Notes under the pieces: model-generated
Database searches by the model: none
Seen by the model: only the letters and a program-made list of their open reading frames with translations
What the model was told of the DNA's origin: nothing
Position numbers and translations under genes: made by a program
In this document: one piece after another, positions 35,205 through 44,684 of the stretch
How positions within the stretch are numbered: position 1 is the stretch's first letter
Layout: each line of letters opens with the position of its first letter
Origin: Phycisphaerales bacterium
GTDB taxonomy: Bacteria > Planctomycetota > Phycisphaerae > Phycisphaerales > UBA5793
DNA: 64,000 nt
NCBI GenBank assembly: GCA_020852515.1
Contig: JADZAS010000013.1
Location: 372,001 to 436,000, forward strand
Direction: 5' to 3'

Positions 35205-36011
35205 ATGACGCAGAAACGTGCCGTGAGAATGCTCGTCCCGGAGAGGCTCCGACGCGCCGTCTACGAGCGGCTTGGCGCTCGACAACGCCGTCTTCGCCCT
35301 CTTCGCCTGAGCAACGTCCTCGAGAATCACTTACGCTACGAGGGCGAGCTCTACGAACCGGTACGGTACTCCGATCGTTTGCGCGAAGGTAAGCGCGACT
35401 GGACTCAGCGATGGTCGATGATTAGCCGGGTGCTTCAGCAGTATGATGCCGGATCGATCCTAGATATCGGGTGTGCAGAAGGGTGGTTCTTGCGGCGGGC
35501 GGCAGAGGAGTTTGGCTGCTTTGCTTTGGGTATTGAAATCGACGACAGGCGACTATTCAGAGGCGAGGTTTCGCGACTAGTTGATGAGAGCGAGTGTCAT
35601 GCGATCATGAAGGCCAAACTGACTCCGGCGAGCATTCTGCGACTGCCGACAGTTGATGTCGTGTTGTGCCTGTCCGTGGTTCACCATGTCGTGCGCGCCG
35701 AGGGAGTTGAAGGCGGAAGGGCATTCCTGCGATCAGTTGCCACACGTGCACGAAAGGCGCTCGTGTTTGAAATGGGTTGCCGCGAGGAGCACGAGATGTC
35801 GTGGAAAGAAATCATGCCCGAAATGCCCGAGGGCCAGGATAGGTTTATGATAGAGTACCTGCGCTCAGCCGGCTTTCACAACGTGCGCGTGCTTGGCGCG
35901 ACGCCATCACTTCGACATGAAGCGACACGATCGCTCCTGGTGGCCGAACCATGCGACCGTCAATTGGCGAGTCGCGAAGCCGAGGCTCAAACCGTGACGG
36001 AGAAGCTATGA
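35205..36011 (+). CDS. Class I SAM-dependent methyltransferase
   Basis: The product is 268 aa. The SAM-binding motif I is ILDIGCAEGWFL (about 86-97), followed by GIEIDDR (motif II) and DVVLCLSVVHHV (motif IV region). It would methylate a sugar, lipid carrier or small molecule in EPS synthesis; the target is unknown. Its stop overlaps the next start as ATGA. Confidence 0.85.
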   Translation: MTQKRAVRMLVPERLRRAVYERLGARQRRLRPLRLSNVLENHLRYEGELYEPVRYSDRLREGKRDWTQRWSMISRVLQQYDAGSILDIGCAEGWFLRRAAEEFGCFALGIEIDDRRLFRGEVSRLVDESECHAIMKAKLTPASILRLPTVDVVLCLSVVHHVVRAEGVEGGRAFLRSVATRARKALVFEMGCREEHEMSWKEIMPEMPEGQDRFMIEYLRSAGFHNVRVLGATPSLRHEATRSLLVAEPCDRQLASREAEAQTVTEKL

Positions 36012-36925
36012 GCATCGCCGAGCTTCCGCAGTGTTGCTACGTGGTTACGGCGCGAACGGGGCGTGATCTACTGATCATGACCCATGCGGCCCTATTGACA
36101 CTTCGGCATCACCACGCCGGAGCGAGGGTTGTCTTACTGACTGATGTTCCGACTCAGTCTTCCTGCCGTCAGCTCTATCCGGCACTCATGGACGCCGTTG
36201 ATGAGACCATCGTCATTGACTCTGGTCTGGAGAACGGCCCGGCTTCATCGCGCTTCGTCAAGACCCGGATGAGGGAGGCCGTCAGGGGAGACCTGATTTA
36301 CTTTGACATCGATACGGTTGTCTTGCGACCTGTCGACGCATTGGTAGATCACGACTGTGCGCTCTGCGGCGCGGAGTATGACCTTTCGAAGGGCGGTCGA
36401 TTCGATTCGGTTCTGCTTGACAAGTTCCGTCGGGCGGGATGGCCGGCGCCGGTGTGCCCATATCTCAGCAGCGGCGTGCTGTTCATGCGCGACGACGAAC
36501 AGGGTCGGCGCGTCGGCGCGCGTTGGCACGAGTACTGGAGAGCGACTCGCGAGATCATGGGCGACACCGATCAGCCGTCTCTGCACCGCGCGACGGTGGA
36601 GGCGGGTGCCTCTGTTCACCTTGTGCCTGAGGACTACAACCAACCCGTGCGTGACATGCCCCAGAAGCTCAAGAGGCCCGCGGTGTTGCATTACACGACG
36701 CGCGCGGCCTTGAACAAGCCCTACGTGTTGATGCATCACCTAATGAGGCATCTCGAGGAGCACGGTACTCTCGATGTTCGGGCATTGGAGCGTGCGCGTG
36801 ATCGGAATGATCCGTGGGTCTCACCGGGCCCGGGGATCAAAGGGAATTGGTACACGGGGCGGTACGGCGCGGCTGCGAGAGAAGCTGCGCGCCGGGCGGT
36901 TCGATTCGCACTGCGAAAGGCATGA
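36008..36925 (+). CDS. Putative glycosyltransferase with DxD motif (GT8-like)
   Basis: The product is 305 aa from ATG 36008, overlapping the methyltransferase stop by 4 bp. The N-terminal part is Rossmann-like (CYVVTARTGRDLLIMTHAALLTL), followed by YFDIDTVVLRP, a DxD sugar-nucleotide/metal site, and a later YLSSGVLFMRDD typical of GT-A glycogenin-like enzymes. It probably adds a hexose to the EPS repeat unit. Donor and acceptor are unknown. Confidence 0.72.
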   Translation: MSIAELPQCCYVVTARTGRDLLIMTHAALLTLRHHHAGARVVLLTDVPTQSSCRQLYPALMDAVDETIVIDSGLENGPASSRFVKTRMREAVRGDLIYFDIDTVVLRPVDALVDHDCALCGAEYDLSKGGRFDSVLLDKFRRAGWPAPVCPYLSSGVLFMRDDEQGRRVGARWHEYWRATREIMGDTDQPSLHRATVEAGASVHLVPEDYNQPVRDMPQKLKRPAVLHYTTRAALNKPYVLMHHLMRHLEEHGTLDVRALERARDRNDPWVSPGPGIKGNWYTGRYGAAAREAARRAVRFALRKA

Positions 36926-38403
36926 AGCAGCCGTTGACCAGATCGTTGGCAGTCCAAGGCGCCTTGTGGACGCTCGGCGGCTACGGCTGGAGCCAGATCA
37001 TGCGCCTCGGCAGTCACCTCATCCTCGCCTGGCTGCTGGCGCCGGAGATCTTCGGCCTCATGGCGCTCGTCAAGGTCTTCATGCAGGGCATGGAGATGTT
37101 TTCCGATGTGGGCATCAAGCCCAGCATCATTCAGAGCAAGCGCGGCCACGACCCTGCCTTCCTCAATACCGCGTGGACGATTCAGATCATTCGCGGGCTG
37201 GGCCTGTGGCTGTGCACCTGCCTGCTGACCTGGCCGGCCGCAGCCATGTTCGCGCGCAACGACGAGACCGCTTGGGCGCTGCTTTACCTGCTGCCGGTCG
37301 CGGGCTGCGGGACCGTCATCGCCGGTTTCAGTTCGACGGCCCTGGCGACGCTCAACAAGGACCTGCGGCTGGGCCGGTTGACGACGCTCGAAATCGCCTC
37401 ACAGATGGTCTCTCTCACGGTCATGGTCCTCTGGGCGCTGGTGAACCCGTCCGTGTGGGCGATGGTCGCCGGCGGACTGGCGAGCGTCTGCTTCAAGATG
37501 ATCGCCAGTCACTTCATCGTTCCGGGCCACCGGGTTCGGGTGGCGTGGGACCGCGAGAGTGCGCAAGAACTGTTCACTTTCGGCAAATGGGTGTTCCTGA
37601 GCACTGCGTTTACGTTTCTGGCGCTGAATCTCGATCGGATCATCCTCGGCAATGTTCTGACCCTGGCTGACCTTGGGCTCTACAGCATTGCGTTCGTATT
37701 CGCGAAGGTGCCCTTCTACGTCTGCACGCGGCTGGGCGGGACGGTGCTTTTCCCGGTCTACGCCAGGCACCGCGACCGGCCCGAGCGGATGGTCGAGGTT
37801 GCGCTGCAGGCGCGCGAGGTGGTGCTCTGGGCGGGGGCAGCAGTGTGCATCGCCATGGCGGTGGTGTCACCGCTCTTTTTCGAGACCCTTTGGGATGAGC
37901 GGTACCACAGCGCCGGCGGGATCGCGCAGTGGATGGCGCTGTACATCTGGAGCATGATCGTGCTGCTCACGATGGACCGCCTGCCTCTGGCACTGGGCAA
38001 TTCCAAGGCGCTGTTTTATGCGAACGTCTGGCGGACCGCAGGAGTCGTGTTCGCCGTTGCGGGCTATGCAGTGTGGGGGCTGGCGGGATTCGTCATCGGT
38101 CTGGCGCTTGGGCCGGTGATCGCGCATGTTTATGTGCTGCGGGAAGTGCCCTTCGGGCGCGAGGCGCTGACGCGCCAGGCGGTGAGGTTCACGCTCGGGG
38201 CGGCCGCGTACGGCCTGCCCGCGGCGCTCATCGCCAATAGACTGGATTCGGCATACGAGTTCTGGATTCGAGTCGCAGCGACGGCGGGTCTCGCGGGCAT
38301 GCCGCTGGCAGTGGCGGCGGTTGTCGTGCGCGGCCAGGTCTGGGGAAGGCGCGAGCCAAAAGCGTCCGCCTCGCCGGCGGTAGTCGTTCCGGAGGCGCCA
38401 TGA
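36922..38403 (+). CDS. Wzx-type polysaccharide flippase
   Basis: The product is 493 aa from ATG 36922, overlapping the previous stop. It has about 12-14 hydrophobic segments and belongs to the MOP/polysaccharide-transport superfamily (for example the MKQPLTRSLAVQGALWTLG start and GLYSIAFVFAKVP). It moves lipid-linked repeat units across the inner membrane for Wzy polymerisation. Neighbours upstream and downstream are a glycosyltransferase and a kinase-like gene, consistent with a Wzx/Wzy pathway. Confidence 0.88.
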   Translation: MKQPLTRSLAVQGALWTLGGYGWSQIMRLGSHLILAWLLAPEIFGLMALVKVFMQGMEMFSDVGIKPSIIQSKRGHDPAFLNTAWTIQIIRGLGLWLCTCLLTWPAAAMFARNDETAWALLYLLPVAGCGTVIAGFSSTALATLNKDLRLGRLTTLEIASQMVSLTVMVLWALVNPSVWAMVAGGLASVCFKMIASHFIVPGHRVRVAWDRESAQELFTFGKWVFLSTAFTFLALNLDRIILGNVLTLADLGLYSIAFVFAKVPFYVCTRLGGTVLFPVYARHRDRPERMVEVALQAREVVLWAGAAVCIAMAVVSPLFFETLWDERYHSAGGIAQWMALYIWSMIVLLTMDRLPLALGNSKALFYANVWRTAGVVFAVAGYAVWGLAGFVIGLALGPVIAHVYVLREVPFGREALTRQAVRFTLGAAAYGLPAALIANRLDSAYEFWIRVAATAGLAGMPLAVAAVVVRGQVWGRREPKASASPAVVVPEAP

Positions 38404-39200
38404 TCGCTCCCGTTGATCTTGCGCGCTGGGAGCCGCTGATCCGCGAGGCGATTGAGTCCGGGCGGACCAGCGAGTGCGGCGGCTGCGAGTTTCTGCGGGG
38501 GCGCACACGCGGCCGTGGAATGCTGATGCGCATCACCGACTCCGGCGGCGACTCCGTTGTCGTCAAGGCCTGCCGGCAGCGGGACCTGAAGGAGCGGCTC
38601 CAGGGGCTTTCGGGCCTGAGCATGGCGCATCGCGAGTGGCGAGCCCATGAACACGTCGTGCGATCCGGGATTCGCGCGCCGCGACTGCTTCAGTTTCTCC
38701 GGCTGAACCTGAATTCGGGGGAGCGGTTCGAGGCGATCGTGATGGAGGATCTCGGACCGACCTGCAACGGCATGGTGCATCTCAAGGAGTTGATCGCACA
38801 AGGCGATGAGGATGCGGTCGAGAGCTTTGAAAGCCGGGTGGTGGGTCTGACGGAGCGTCTGCTCGCCGCGAAAGTCGTGGATGTGGATCACCAGTTCCGC
38901 AACATCGTGGTCGGCCAGGACCGGGAGCCCATGCGGGTTGATTTTGAGTGCGCTCGCGTGTTCAGAGGCGCGAAACCGCCTGCGAGTTCGCATGGCGCGA
39001 TGCTTGGGTGGTTGATTGTGAGTCATGCATTCACCTGCCAGCCCGAAACCTCGCGCACCGAACGCTTTGCCGACCATCTCAGACAGTGTCTGCGGCCACC
39101 GGAGGCGGTGCTGGAAGTAGCAAAAGAACGCGTGAATAGAACTCTCGAACACCAGCGTCTGGCGAACGGAATTGACTCCCGGGTGCGTCTTGAGTGGTGA
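38400..39200 (+). CDS. Lipopolysaccharide kinase-like (WaaP/InaA-type) protein
   Basis: The product is 266 aa overlapping the flippase by 4 bp. A protein-kinase-like fold is suggested by SVVVKACRQRDLKE (Lys in the N-lobe), then VDVDHQFRNIVVG, which resembles the H-x-D-x4-N catalytic loop in altered form, and MRVDFECAR, equivalent to the DFG/DFE metal motif. WaaP-type kinases phosphorylate LPS heptose, so this one may phosphorylate a sugar of the surface glycan. It is one of two kinase-like genes around the polymerase. Confidence 0.78.
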   Translation: MIAPVDLARWEPLIREAIESGRTSECGGCEFLRGRTRGRGMLMRITDSGGDSVVVKACRQRDLKERLQGLSGLSMAHREWRAHEHVVRSGIRAPRLLQFLRLNLNSGERFEAIVMEDLGPTCNGMVHLKELIAQGDEDAVESFESRVVGLTERLLAAKVVDVDHQFRNIVVGQDREPMRVDFECARVFRGAKPPASSHGAMLGWLIVSHAFTCQPETSRTERFADHLRQCLRPPEAVLEVAKERVNRTLEHQRLANGIDSRVRLEW

Positions 39201-39203
39201 CAA

Positions 39204-40595
39204 GTGACGCCGCTGATCCCGATCGCGCTGTTCGGCTGGCCGGCAGCGGTGCTGGTGCTCTTTGCCATACTCCAGGCTCGGGTGGCGGTGCTGGTGTCCT
39301 ATCTGGGCGCGTGGCTTTTTTTGCCAATGGCTGCGTACGAGTATGCCGGTCTGCCCGGTTATGGAAAAATGGAAGCCGCGTCGTACGGCGTGCTTGCCGG
39401 AGTGATCCTCTTCGACTCGGCGCGACTCGGTCAGCTTCGCCTGAACAGGTTCGACCTGCCGATCGCAGTGTGGTGCGTCTCACCCTTCTTTACGTCTGTG
39501 CTCAATGGCCTCGGAGCGTACGACGGCGCGTCGATGGCCTACGGCCAGGTCATCAGCTGGGGCGTGCCGTATCTGATGGGTCGGCTCTACTTTTCCGACA
39601 TGGAGGGGCTGAAGGCGCTGGCGATCGCGGTGGTGATCGGCGGCCTGCTTTACGTGCCGCTGTGTCTGTTTGAGATTCGAATGAGCCCCCGGCTGCACAT
39701 CTGGGTGTATGGATTTCACCAGCACTCGTGGGGACAGTCGCACCGGTTCGGCGGATGGCGGCCGACCGTGTTCATGCAGCACGGCCTGGCTGTGGCGATG
39801 TGGATGACGACTGCTTCAATCGTGGCGCTGTGGATGTGGTGGTCGGGGGCGCGCCGTGGGCTCTGGGGAATTCCCTTGGGCTACATCGCTGCGGCACTGT
39901 CGACGACAACAGTTCTGTGCAAGTCCATCGGCGCCATTGCGCTGCTGGCGATCGGCGCGGCCGCGATGGCGTCTGTCAAAAAGCTGCGAACCGGAATAGT
40001 GGTCAGTCTGTTGCTGGTGGCGCCTGTGATGTACATGGGCTTTCGAGCATTGGGAGTCTGGGATGCTGCACAACTGATGTCTCTCGCCGACGCGGTGGCC
40101 CCGAGCCGGGAGGGATCGCTGCGGTATCGTTTAGAAGCAGAAAACATTCTCAGCGAACACGCGATGCGCAGGCCCTTCTTCGGCTGGGGAACGCACAGCC
40201 GCAACCGCCCATCTTCGATGGGATACGACGTCGATAACATCGCGACCGACGGCTTTTGGATCATCACATTCGGCCAGCAGGGCGCTGTTGGACTCGTTTC
40301 AGTGGCGGCGCTGATCTTGCTGCCGGCGTGGATGCTGTTCCGACGAACGCCCCCATCACTGTGGTCGAGTCGCGAAGTCGGGCCCGTCTTCGCGCTCGCG
40401 TTGTGCCTGGTGCTGTTCATGGTTGATTCGCTCTTCAACGCCATGATGAACCCAGTCTACGCAGTCATCGCTGGCGGCCTGTGCGGGGCGACGAGTGTCG
40501 GCGCTTTGAGGCCTGGCTTTGCGCGCCCTGCGCGTGTCGCCTCTCATGACTCCGCGATTCTCGCTTCCCGAATGGCGCACAAAACTTACTCATGA
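39204..40595 (+). CDS. O-antigen ligase/polymerase-like membrane protein
   Basis: The product is 463 aa with a GTG start (39204), 3 bp after the previous stop. About 10-12 hydrophobic segments and a large loop between about 285 and 350 (RLEAENILSEHAMRRPFFGWGTHSRN) give the Wzy/WaaL layout. It would polymerise repeat units or ligate glycan to an acceptor in the periplasm. Polymerase and ligase are not distinguished by sequence alone. Flanked by two kinase-like genes. Confidence 0.82.
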   Translation: MTPLIPIALFGWPAAVLVLFAILQARVAVLVSYLGAWLFLPMAAYEYAGLPGYGKMEAASYGVLAGVILFDSARLGQLRLNRFDLPIAVWCVSPFFTSVLNGLGAYDGASMAYGQVISWGVPYLMGRLYFSDMEGLKALAIAVVIGGLLYVPLCLFEIRMSPRLHIWVYGFHQHSWGQSHRFGGWRPTVFMQHGLAVAMWMTTASIVALWMWWSGARRGLWGIPLGYIAAALSTTTVLCKSIGAIALLAIGAAAMASVKKLRTGIVVSLLLVAPVMYMGFRALGVWDAAQLMSLADAVAPSREGSLRYRLEAENILSEHAMRRPFFGWGTHSRNRPSSMGYDVDNIATDGFWIITFGQQGAVGLVSVAALILLPAWMLFRRTPPSLWSSREVGPVFALALCLVLFMVDSLFNAMMNPVYAVIAGGLCGATSVGALRPGFARPARVASHDSAILASRMAHKTYS

Positions 40596-41632
40596 ATGTA
40601 TTCGCAACAAGTGTGGTGCGGCAGGACGTCAGCGGCGCGGTGGCTACCGAAGTGGATGCTCTAAATGATGAGAACTCGCACATCACCATGGAGGTCCTTG
40701 AACCTCTTCTGCGACCGTCGCTCGAAGCGCTTGAATTGCAGCTCGGTCCGAACCTCTCGCTTTCGCCGCTTGGCCGTCTCAAGCCTGGCATCGACTCTAC
40801 GACCAAAGGACTCATCGAGAATGGTAGTGGTGAGGCCGTGGCCGTCGTCGTCTGCTCGCGGCCGTCATCACCCCTGCTCGTCGCGCGGGGTACGGAGCGT
40901 GCCGAGCGCATCCGCTCAATGCTCGGAGAGCGATTGGGTGCCGCGATCATTGCGCCGATTTACAGTGGCGTCATCGACGGACGAAGTTACGTCGTCCTGC
41001 CTGTGGCGCGCGATCTTCCTTCAAACCGGCTCGTGCTGCGGTGGCGGCTGTGGAGTTTGAGGCGAACGCTTCTCGACTGGCTGGCAGACGCGGTCCGGGC
41101 CGCGGCGATAGCGCAAAGAATTACGCCACAAAGCGACAGTCAGTTTTCACTGGCCCTCTCACACCTTGGATCACAGGCGTTCCTGGACTCCGCAACCAAG
41201 ACGGCGGTTAATGAGTCGCTCAATCGCCTGCATGCGGGTCAGTGGTCGCCATTGCACACTTTCGACCATAACGATCTGTGGTACGGGAATATTTTGCAGC
41301 CACTTACTTCAGCAAAGCGCGACGGCACCAAGTGGCCATTTGTGCTGATCGATTGGGCCGGAGCGAATCCTCGCGGCTACGGCGTGTACGATCTGATCCG
41401 CCTCTCCAGGTCGCTTCAGCTTTCTTCCGCGCGACTCGGCCGTGAACTGGTTCGGCATGCCAGGGCGCTTGAGTGCGAGCCTGCAGACCTTCGTGGCCAC
41501 TTTTTGGCTTCGATGGGACATCTTCATCGCCACCTTGAGCACTTTCCGCTTGAGCGCTTCGTGGAGGTCTTCAAGTCCTGCTGGCTGACACTCGATCGCG
41601 GATTGGACACGGTTCCTTCAAAGGCGCAATGA
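40592..41632 (+). CDS. Aminoglycoside-phosphotransferase-fold kinase-like protein
   Basis: The product is 346 aa overlapping the polymerase gene by 4 bp. The catalytic loop FDHNDLWYGNIL (H-x-D-x4-N) and the metal motif FVLIDWAGA are clear marks of the APH/choline-kinase fold. The N-terminal lobe is less clear. In this setting it probably phosphorylates a sugar or small alcohol for EPS assembly rather than causing antibiotic resistance. The next gene overlaps as ATGA. Confidence 0.78.
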   Translation: MNVFATSVVRQDVSGAVATEVDALNDENSHITMEVLEPLLRPSLEALELQLGPNLSLSPLGRLKPGIDSTTKGLIENGSGEAVAVVVCSRPSSPLLVARGTERAERIRSMLGERLGAAIIAPIYSGVIDGRSYVVLPVARDLPSNRLVLRWRLWSLRRTLLDWLADAVRAAAIAQRITPQSDSQFSLALSHLGSQAFLDSATKTAVNESLNRLHAGQWSPLHTFDHNDLWYGNILQPLTSAKRDGTKWPFVLIDWAGANPRGYGVYDLIRLSRSLQLSSARLGRELVRHARALECEPADLRGHFLASMGHLHRHLEHFPLERFVEVFKSCWLTLDRGLDTVPSKAQ

Positions 41633-42696
41633 TTCAGGCGCATCGGAACTTTGTTGGAGGATCGTCGACGTCGTCGCGGCCGCGCGGGTGGCAGAGCGTT
41701 CGCCGACCAGTGAAAGCTGCGCTTGGCTGCCTGGGCGTGCCGGATCTATACGCAAGACTTTCGCGCCGTCGCGGGGCGATTATTCTCATGTACCACAGTG
41801 TGGCCGGGCCCGACGAGGCGGCGTGGATCGATCCGGCGAACCACGTGCCTGCCGATGTGTTCGAGGAGCAGATGCGATTCCTCGCCGAGAGACGGAAGGT
41901 GCTGCCGCTGCTGTCGATCGTTGACATGCTCAACCGAGGCGCGTCTCCTCCTGCCGGCAGCGTCGCCATCACGTTTGACGACGGCTATCTCGACAATCTT
42001 CTGGTCGCGGCCCCGATACTTGATAGTCTCGGTCTCTGCGCAACGCTGTTTCTCGCGACCGGATACGTCGAACGTGCCGATCCGCAGTGGATCGATGTCG
42101 CATACGCCTGCTTCGCTCATCGAAAGAACGCCCGACTGGAGTGGGCCGAGGCGCCCGCCGGCACTTGGCTTCTGGACTCTGTCGATGTTGAGCGGCAGGC
42201 ATACGGCGCCGTGTGTGATTCGCTTCTCAAAGCCGAACCAACCACTCGGCGAACGCTGCTGAACGATTTGCACACCCAACTTGCACCATCGCAGGAGCCG
42301 CCTCGCCTCACGCTAGATTGGTCTGATGTGCGACGGCTCGTGCAAGAATACCGCTGCTTTGAACTGGGAGCGCACACGGTTGATCACATCGATCTGACCG
42401 GAACCGAAGACCTGGCGGAACATCAGGTCCAAGAAGCATGCGCCGCCATCGCCCGACAGTCCGGTCGACAAGCGCGGCTTTTCTCGTTCCCTTACGGTCG
42501 AAGCTCGCCTCGCCTGCGCGATGTGCTCAAACGTTCCGGACTCGCAGGCGCATGCGGCGGCGGCCACGAGACGGTCATCGACTGCGGTTGCGACCCTTTT
42601 GCGATGTCACGTGTTCCCGCCCCCCGAAGCATGCACCAATTCGAATTCCTCACCAGCACCGCCAATACCGGAATCCTTCGCCGCTGCATGCGATAG
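41629..42696 (+). CDS. Polysaccharide deacetylase family protein (1)
   Basis: The product is 355 aa. NodB-homology motifs: AITFDDGYLDN (metal Asp pair) and HTVDHIDL (His metal ligands), with FSFPYGRSSP near the C-terminus. Preceded by GAIILMYHSV, the strand start of the family. It removes N- or O-acetyl groups from a polysaccharide. A second member lies at 51678, so the polymer may be deacetylated at two kinds of site. It overlaps the preceding gene by 4 bp. Confidence 0.9.
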   Translation: MIQAHRNFVGGSSTSSRPRGWQSVRRPVKAALGCLGVPDLYARLSRRRGAIILMYHSVAGPDEAAWIDPANHVPADVFEEQMRFLAERRKVLPLLSIVDMLNRGASPPAGSVAITFDDGYLDNLLVAAPILDSLGLCATLFLATGYVERADPQWIDVAYACFAHRKNARLEWAEAPAGTWLLDSVDVERQAYGAVCDSLLKAEPTTRRTLLNDLHTQLAPSQEPPRLTLDWSDVRRLVQEYRCFELGAHTVDHIDLTGTEDLAEHQVQEACAAIARQSGRQARLFSFPYGRSSPRLRDVLKRSGLAGACGGGHETVIDCGCDPFAMSRVPAPRSMHQFEFLTSTANTGILRRCMR

Positions 42697-42699
42697 CCG

Positions 42700-43614
42700 A
42701 TGCGCCCGCTGGTTTCCGTCATCATCGTTACGTACTACTCTCGCTCAACGATCCGTCGTTGTATCGACGCGCTGCGTTCATCCGTGGACGCTGGGATCGC
42801 ACGCTGCATTGTCGTGGACAATGCCAGCGACGACGGCACAGCTGAAGAGGTCGAGGCCAGCTTTCCCTGGGTTACGCTGGTTCGGAGTCCGCACAATCTG
42901 GGATACGGCCGAGGCTGCAACCTCGGCTTTCAGCGCTGCGATACAAAGTACGTGATGATTCTGAACCCCGACACGGTCCTCAGCCGGGAGGCGATACAGA
43001 CTCTCTGCGAGTTTATGGAAGCTCACCCCTCCTGCGGCATAGCTGCCCCGGCAATCCTTGAGGACAACTCGCACCTTCAGGCGGCGGGACTGATGACGAC
43101 ACCATGGACGGTTCTCCGCGCCGCGATGGGATCTCGGCAGGCGTACACCCGTCGCCGAGTAATCATGCCCGGCGAAGAGGCGTTCCGGACGAATTGGGTC
43201 TGCGGCGCTGCCATGCTCATCACGAGCGATCTGTTCCGCTCACTCGGGGGATTCGATCCTTGCTTCTTTCTGTACTTCGAGGAGACCGATTTGTGCCGTC
43301 GTGCGACGTCGGCTGGCGCGGAGATCTGGGCGGTCGGTGCGGCGTCGATCTCCCACGTCGGCGGCGCGAGCGCCGAGGCAACTGGTGCCGCGCGCGTCGG
43401 CTCATGCATCGCAGCGTACTACTTCCCCAGCCGGTATTACTACCTGAAGAAGCATTTCGGGGTGGCTGCTGCAGCGATGACCGAGCTTCTTGAGACCATT
43501 GCCCTGCGAACTCGCGGGCTGCTGCGGTACATCTTGCGCGGCAAAGCGTTGAATGAACAGCTTCGCCGCCCGCCGCTGTTTCAGTCACCCAAGTGTCCAT
43601 CGCCGAAAGCATGA
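42700..43614 (+). CDS. GT2 family glycosyltransferase, rhamnosyltransferase-like
   Basis: The product is 304 aa. The GT-A fold is clear: VSVIIVTYYSRSTI, VVDNASDDGT, NLGYGRGCNLGF, MILNPDTVL (a DxD equivalent) and FLYFEETDLCRR. This pattern is typical of WbbL-like rhamnosyltransferases, which fits with rfbA/rfbB in the locus. Located 3 bp after the deacetylase. A hydrophobic C-terminal helix may bind the membrane. Confidence 0.9.
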   Translation: MRPLVSVIIVTYYSRSTIRRCIDALRSSVDAGIARCIVVDNASDDGTAEEVEASFPWVTLVRSPHNLGYGRGCNLGFQRCDTKYVMILNPDTVLSREAIQTLCEFMEAHPSCGIAAPAILEDNSHLQAAGLMTTPWTVLRAAMGSRQAYTRRRVIMPGEEAFRTNWVCGAAMLITSDLFRSLGGFDPCFFLYFEETDLCRRATSAGAEIWAVGAASISHVGGASAEATGAARVGSCIAAYYFPSRYYYLKKHFGVAAAAMTELLETIALRTRGLLRYILRGKALNEQLRRPPLFQSPKCPSPKA

Positions 43615-44684
43615 AGTACTTCGCGATTCCCGCCCGTGAACTGTCAGATGATCTCATCGAGCGATGGCGCCTGATCCAACAGACCAATGATACATTTGCC
43701 AGCCCCTACTTCTGTCCTGACTTCACGCAAGCGGTCGCCCGGGTGCGACGTGACGTGTACGTCGGTCTTATTGAAGACGCCGGGAGAGTGGTCGGCTTCT
43801 TTCCCCACCACCGCCGATGGGATCGAGTCGCCCGGCCGGTCGGGCTGCGCCTCTGTGATTACCACGGCGTCGTCGTCGACACGAGTGTTGACTGGCGGGC
43901 GGAGGACCTGCTGCGCGGGTGCCGCCTCGTCCGCTGGGAGTTTGATCATCTTCCTGCGCGGCAACACCAGTTCTCAGCTGGCTTCGCCAACGAAGAGATC
44001 TCGCCCATCGCCGAATTGCACCACGGCTTTGACGCCTTCAAGCAGGCGTGCGGCAAGAATGGACGAAAGCAGATCCGGGAGGCCGAGCGCAAAGCGGAAC
44101 GACTCGCGCAGCGCGCGGGACCCCTGCGTTTCGTGGAGAACTGCGACGATAAGCGTCCGCTGGAGTGCCTCTTGAAGTGGAAATCGAAGAAGTGCCAGCA
44201 GACTGGGGTCGTTGACTTCTTCGCCATCCGTTGGTGCCGAGCGCTGATCGAGCAGTTGATGGCGATGAAGCTCGCTGGCTTTGGCGCGCCTCTCTCCGTT
44301 CTCTATGCGGGTGACGATATCACGGCTGTTCATTTGGGACTGGCCACGGCCCGAGTACGACACTCGTGGTTTCCAGCGTACGACGAGCGCTTCGCCGCGG
44401 ACTCGCCGGGTGCGATCCTCCTGCTTCACCTGTTGAAATGCGCTGCGGAGGCGGGAGTGGATCACTTCGACTTCGGCAAGGACGTTTCCGTGTACAAGAG
44501 CCGGTACATGACCGGCGCCATCCCGCTCGCTCAAGGTCGGTTCGAGGTGCCGTCAGTCGTCAACTGTGCCGCACGCTGGCGCTCGCAGATCGAATCTTGG
44601 AGTCGCCGTTCCCGCCTGCGAGCGGTACTGCGGCATCCGGGGCGCCTCATCCACGCTCTCGAGCATCGTGGCCGTTATGATTGA
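43611..44684 (+). CDS. GNAT/CelD-like acyltransferase
   Basis: The product is 357 aa from ATG 43611, overlapping the previous stop as ATGA (an upstream GTG at 43593 is possible). The sequence has the BioF2/CelD-type GNAT_6 layout: an Arg/Lys-rich central helix (NGRKQIREAERKAERL) and a C-terminal half with AVHLGLATARVRHSWFPAYDERFAADSPGAI... and DHFDFGKDVSVYKSRY. Such proteins transfer acyl or aminoacyl groups. It is the first of four acyltransferase-like genes in a row. Confidence 0.8.
   Translation: MKYFAIPARELSDDLIERWRLIQQTNDTFASPYFCPDFTQAVARVRRDVYVGLIEDAGRVVGFFPHHRRWDRVARPVGLRLCDYHGVVVDTSVDWRAEDLLRGCRLVRWEFDHLPARQHQFSAGFANEEISPIAELHHGFDAFKQACGKNGRKQIREAERKAERLAQRAGPLRFVENCDDKRPLECLLKWKSKKCQQTGVVDFFAIRWCRALIEQLMAMKLAGFGAPLSVLYAGDDITAVHLGLATARVRHSWFPAYDERFAADSPGAILLLHLLKCAAEAGVDHFDFGKDVSVYKSRYMTGAIPLAQGRFEVPSVVNCAARWRSQIESWSRRSRLRAVLRHPGRLIHALEHRGRYD

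Noticed and set aside
40592-41632. Antibiotic-resistance phosphotransferase
   Set aside because: The APH fold is shared by many sugar and choline kinases, and the gene is embedded in a polysaccharide operon.
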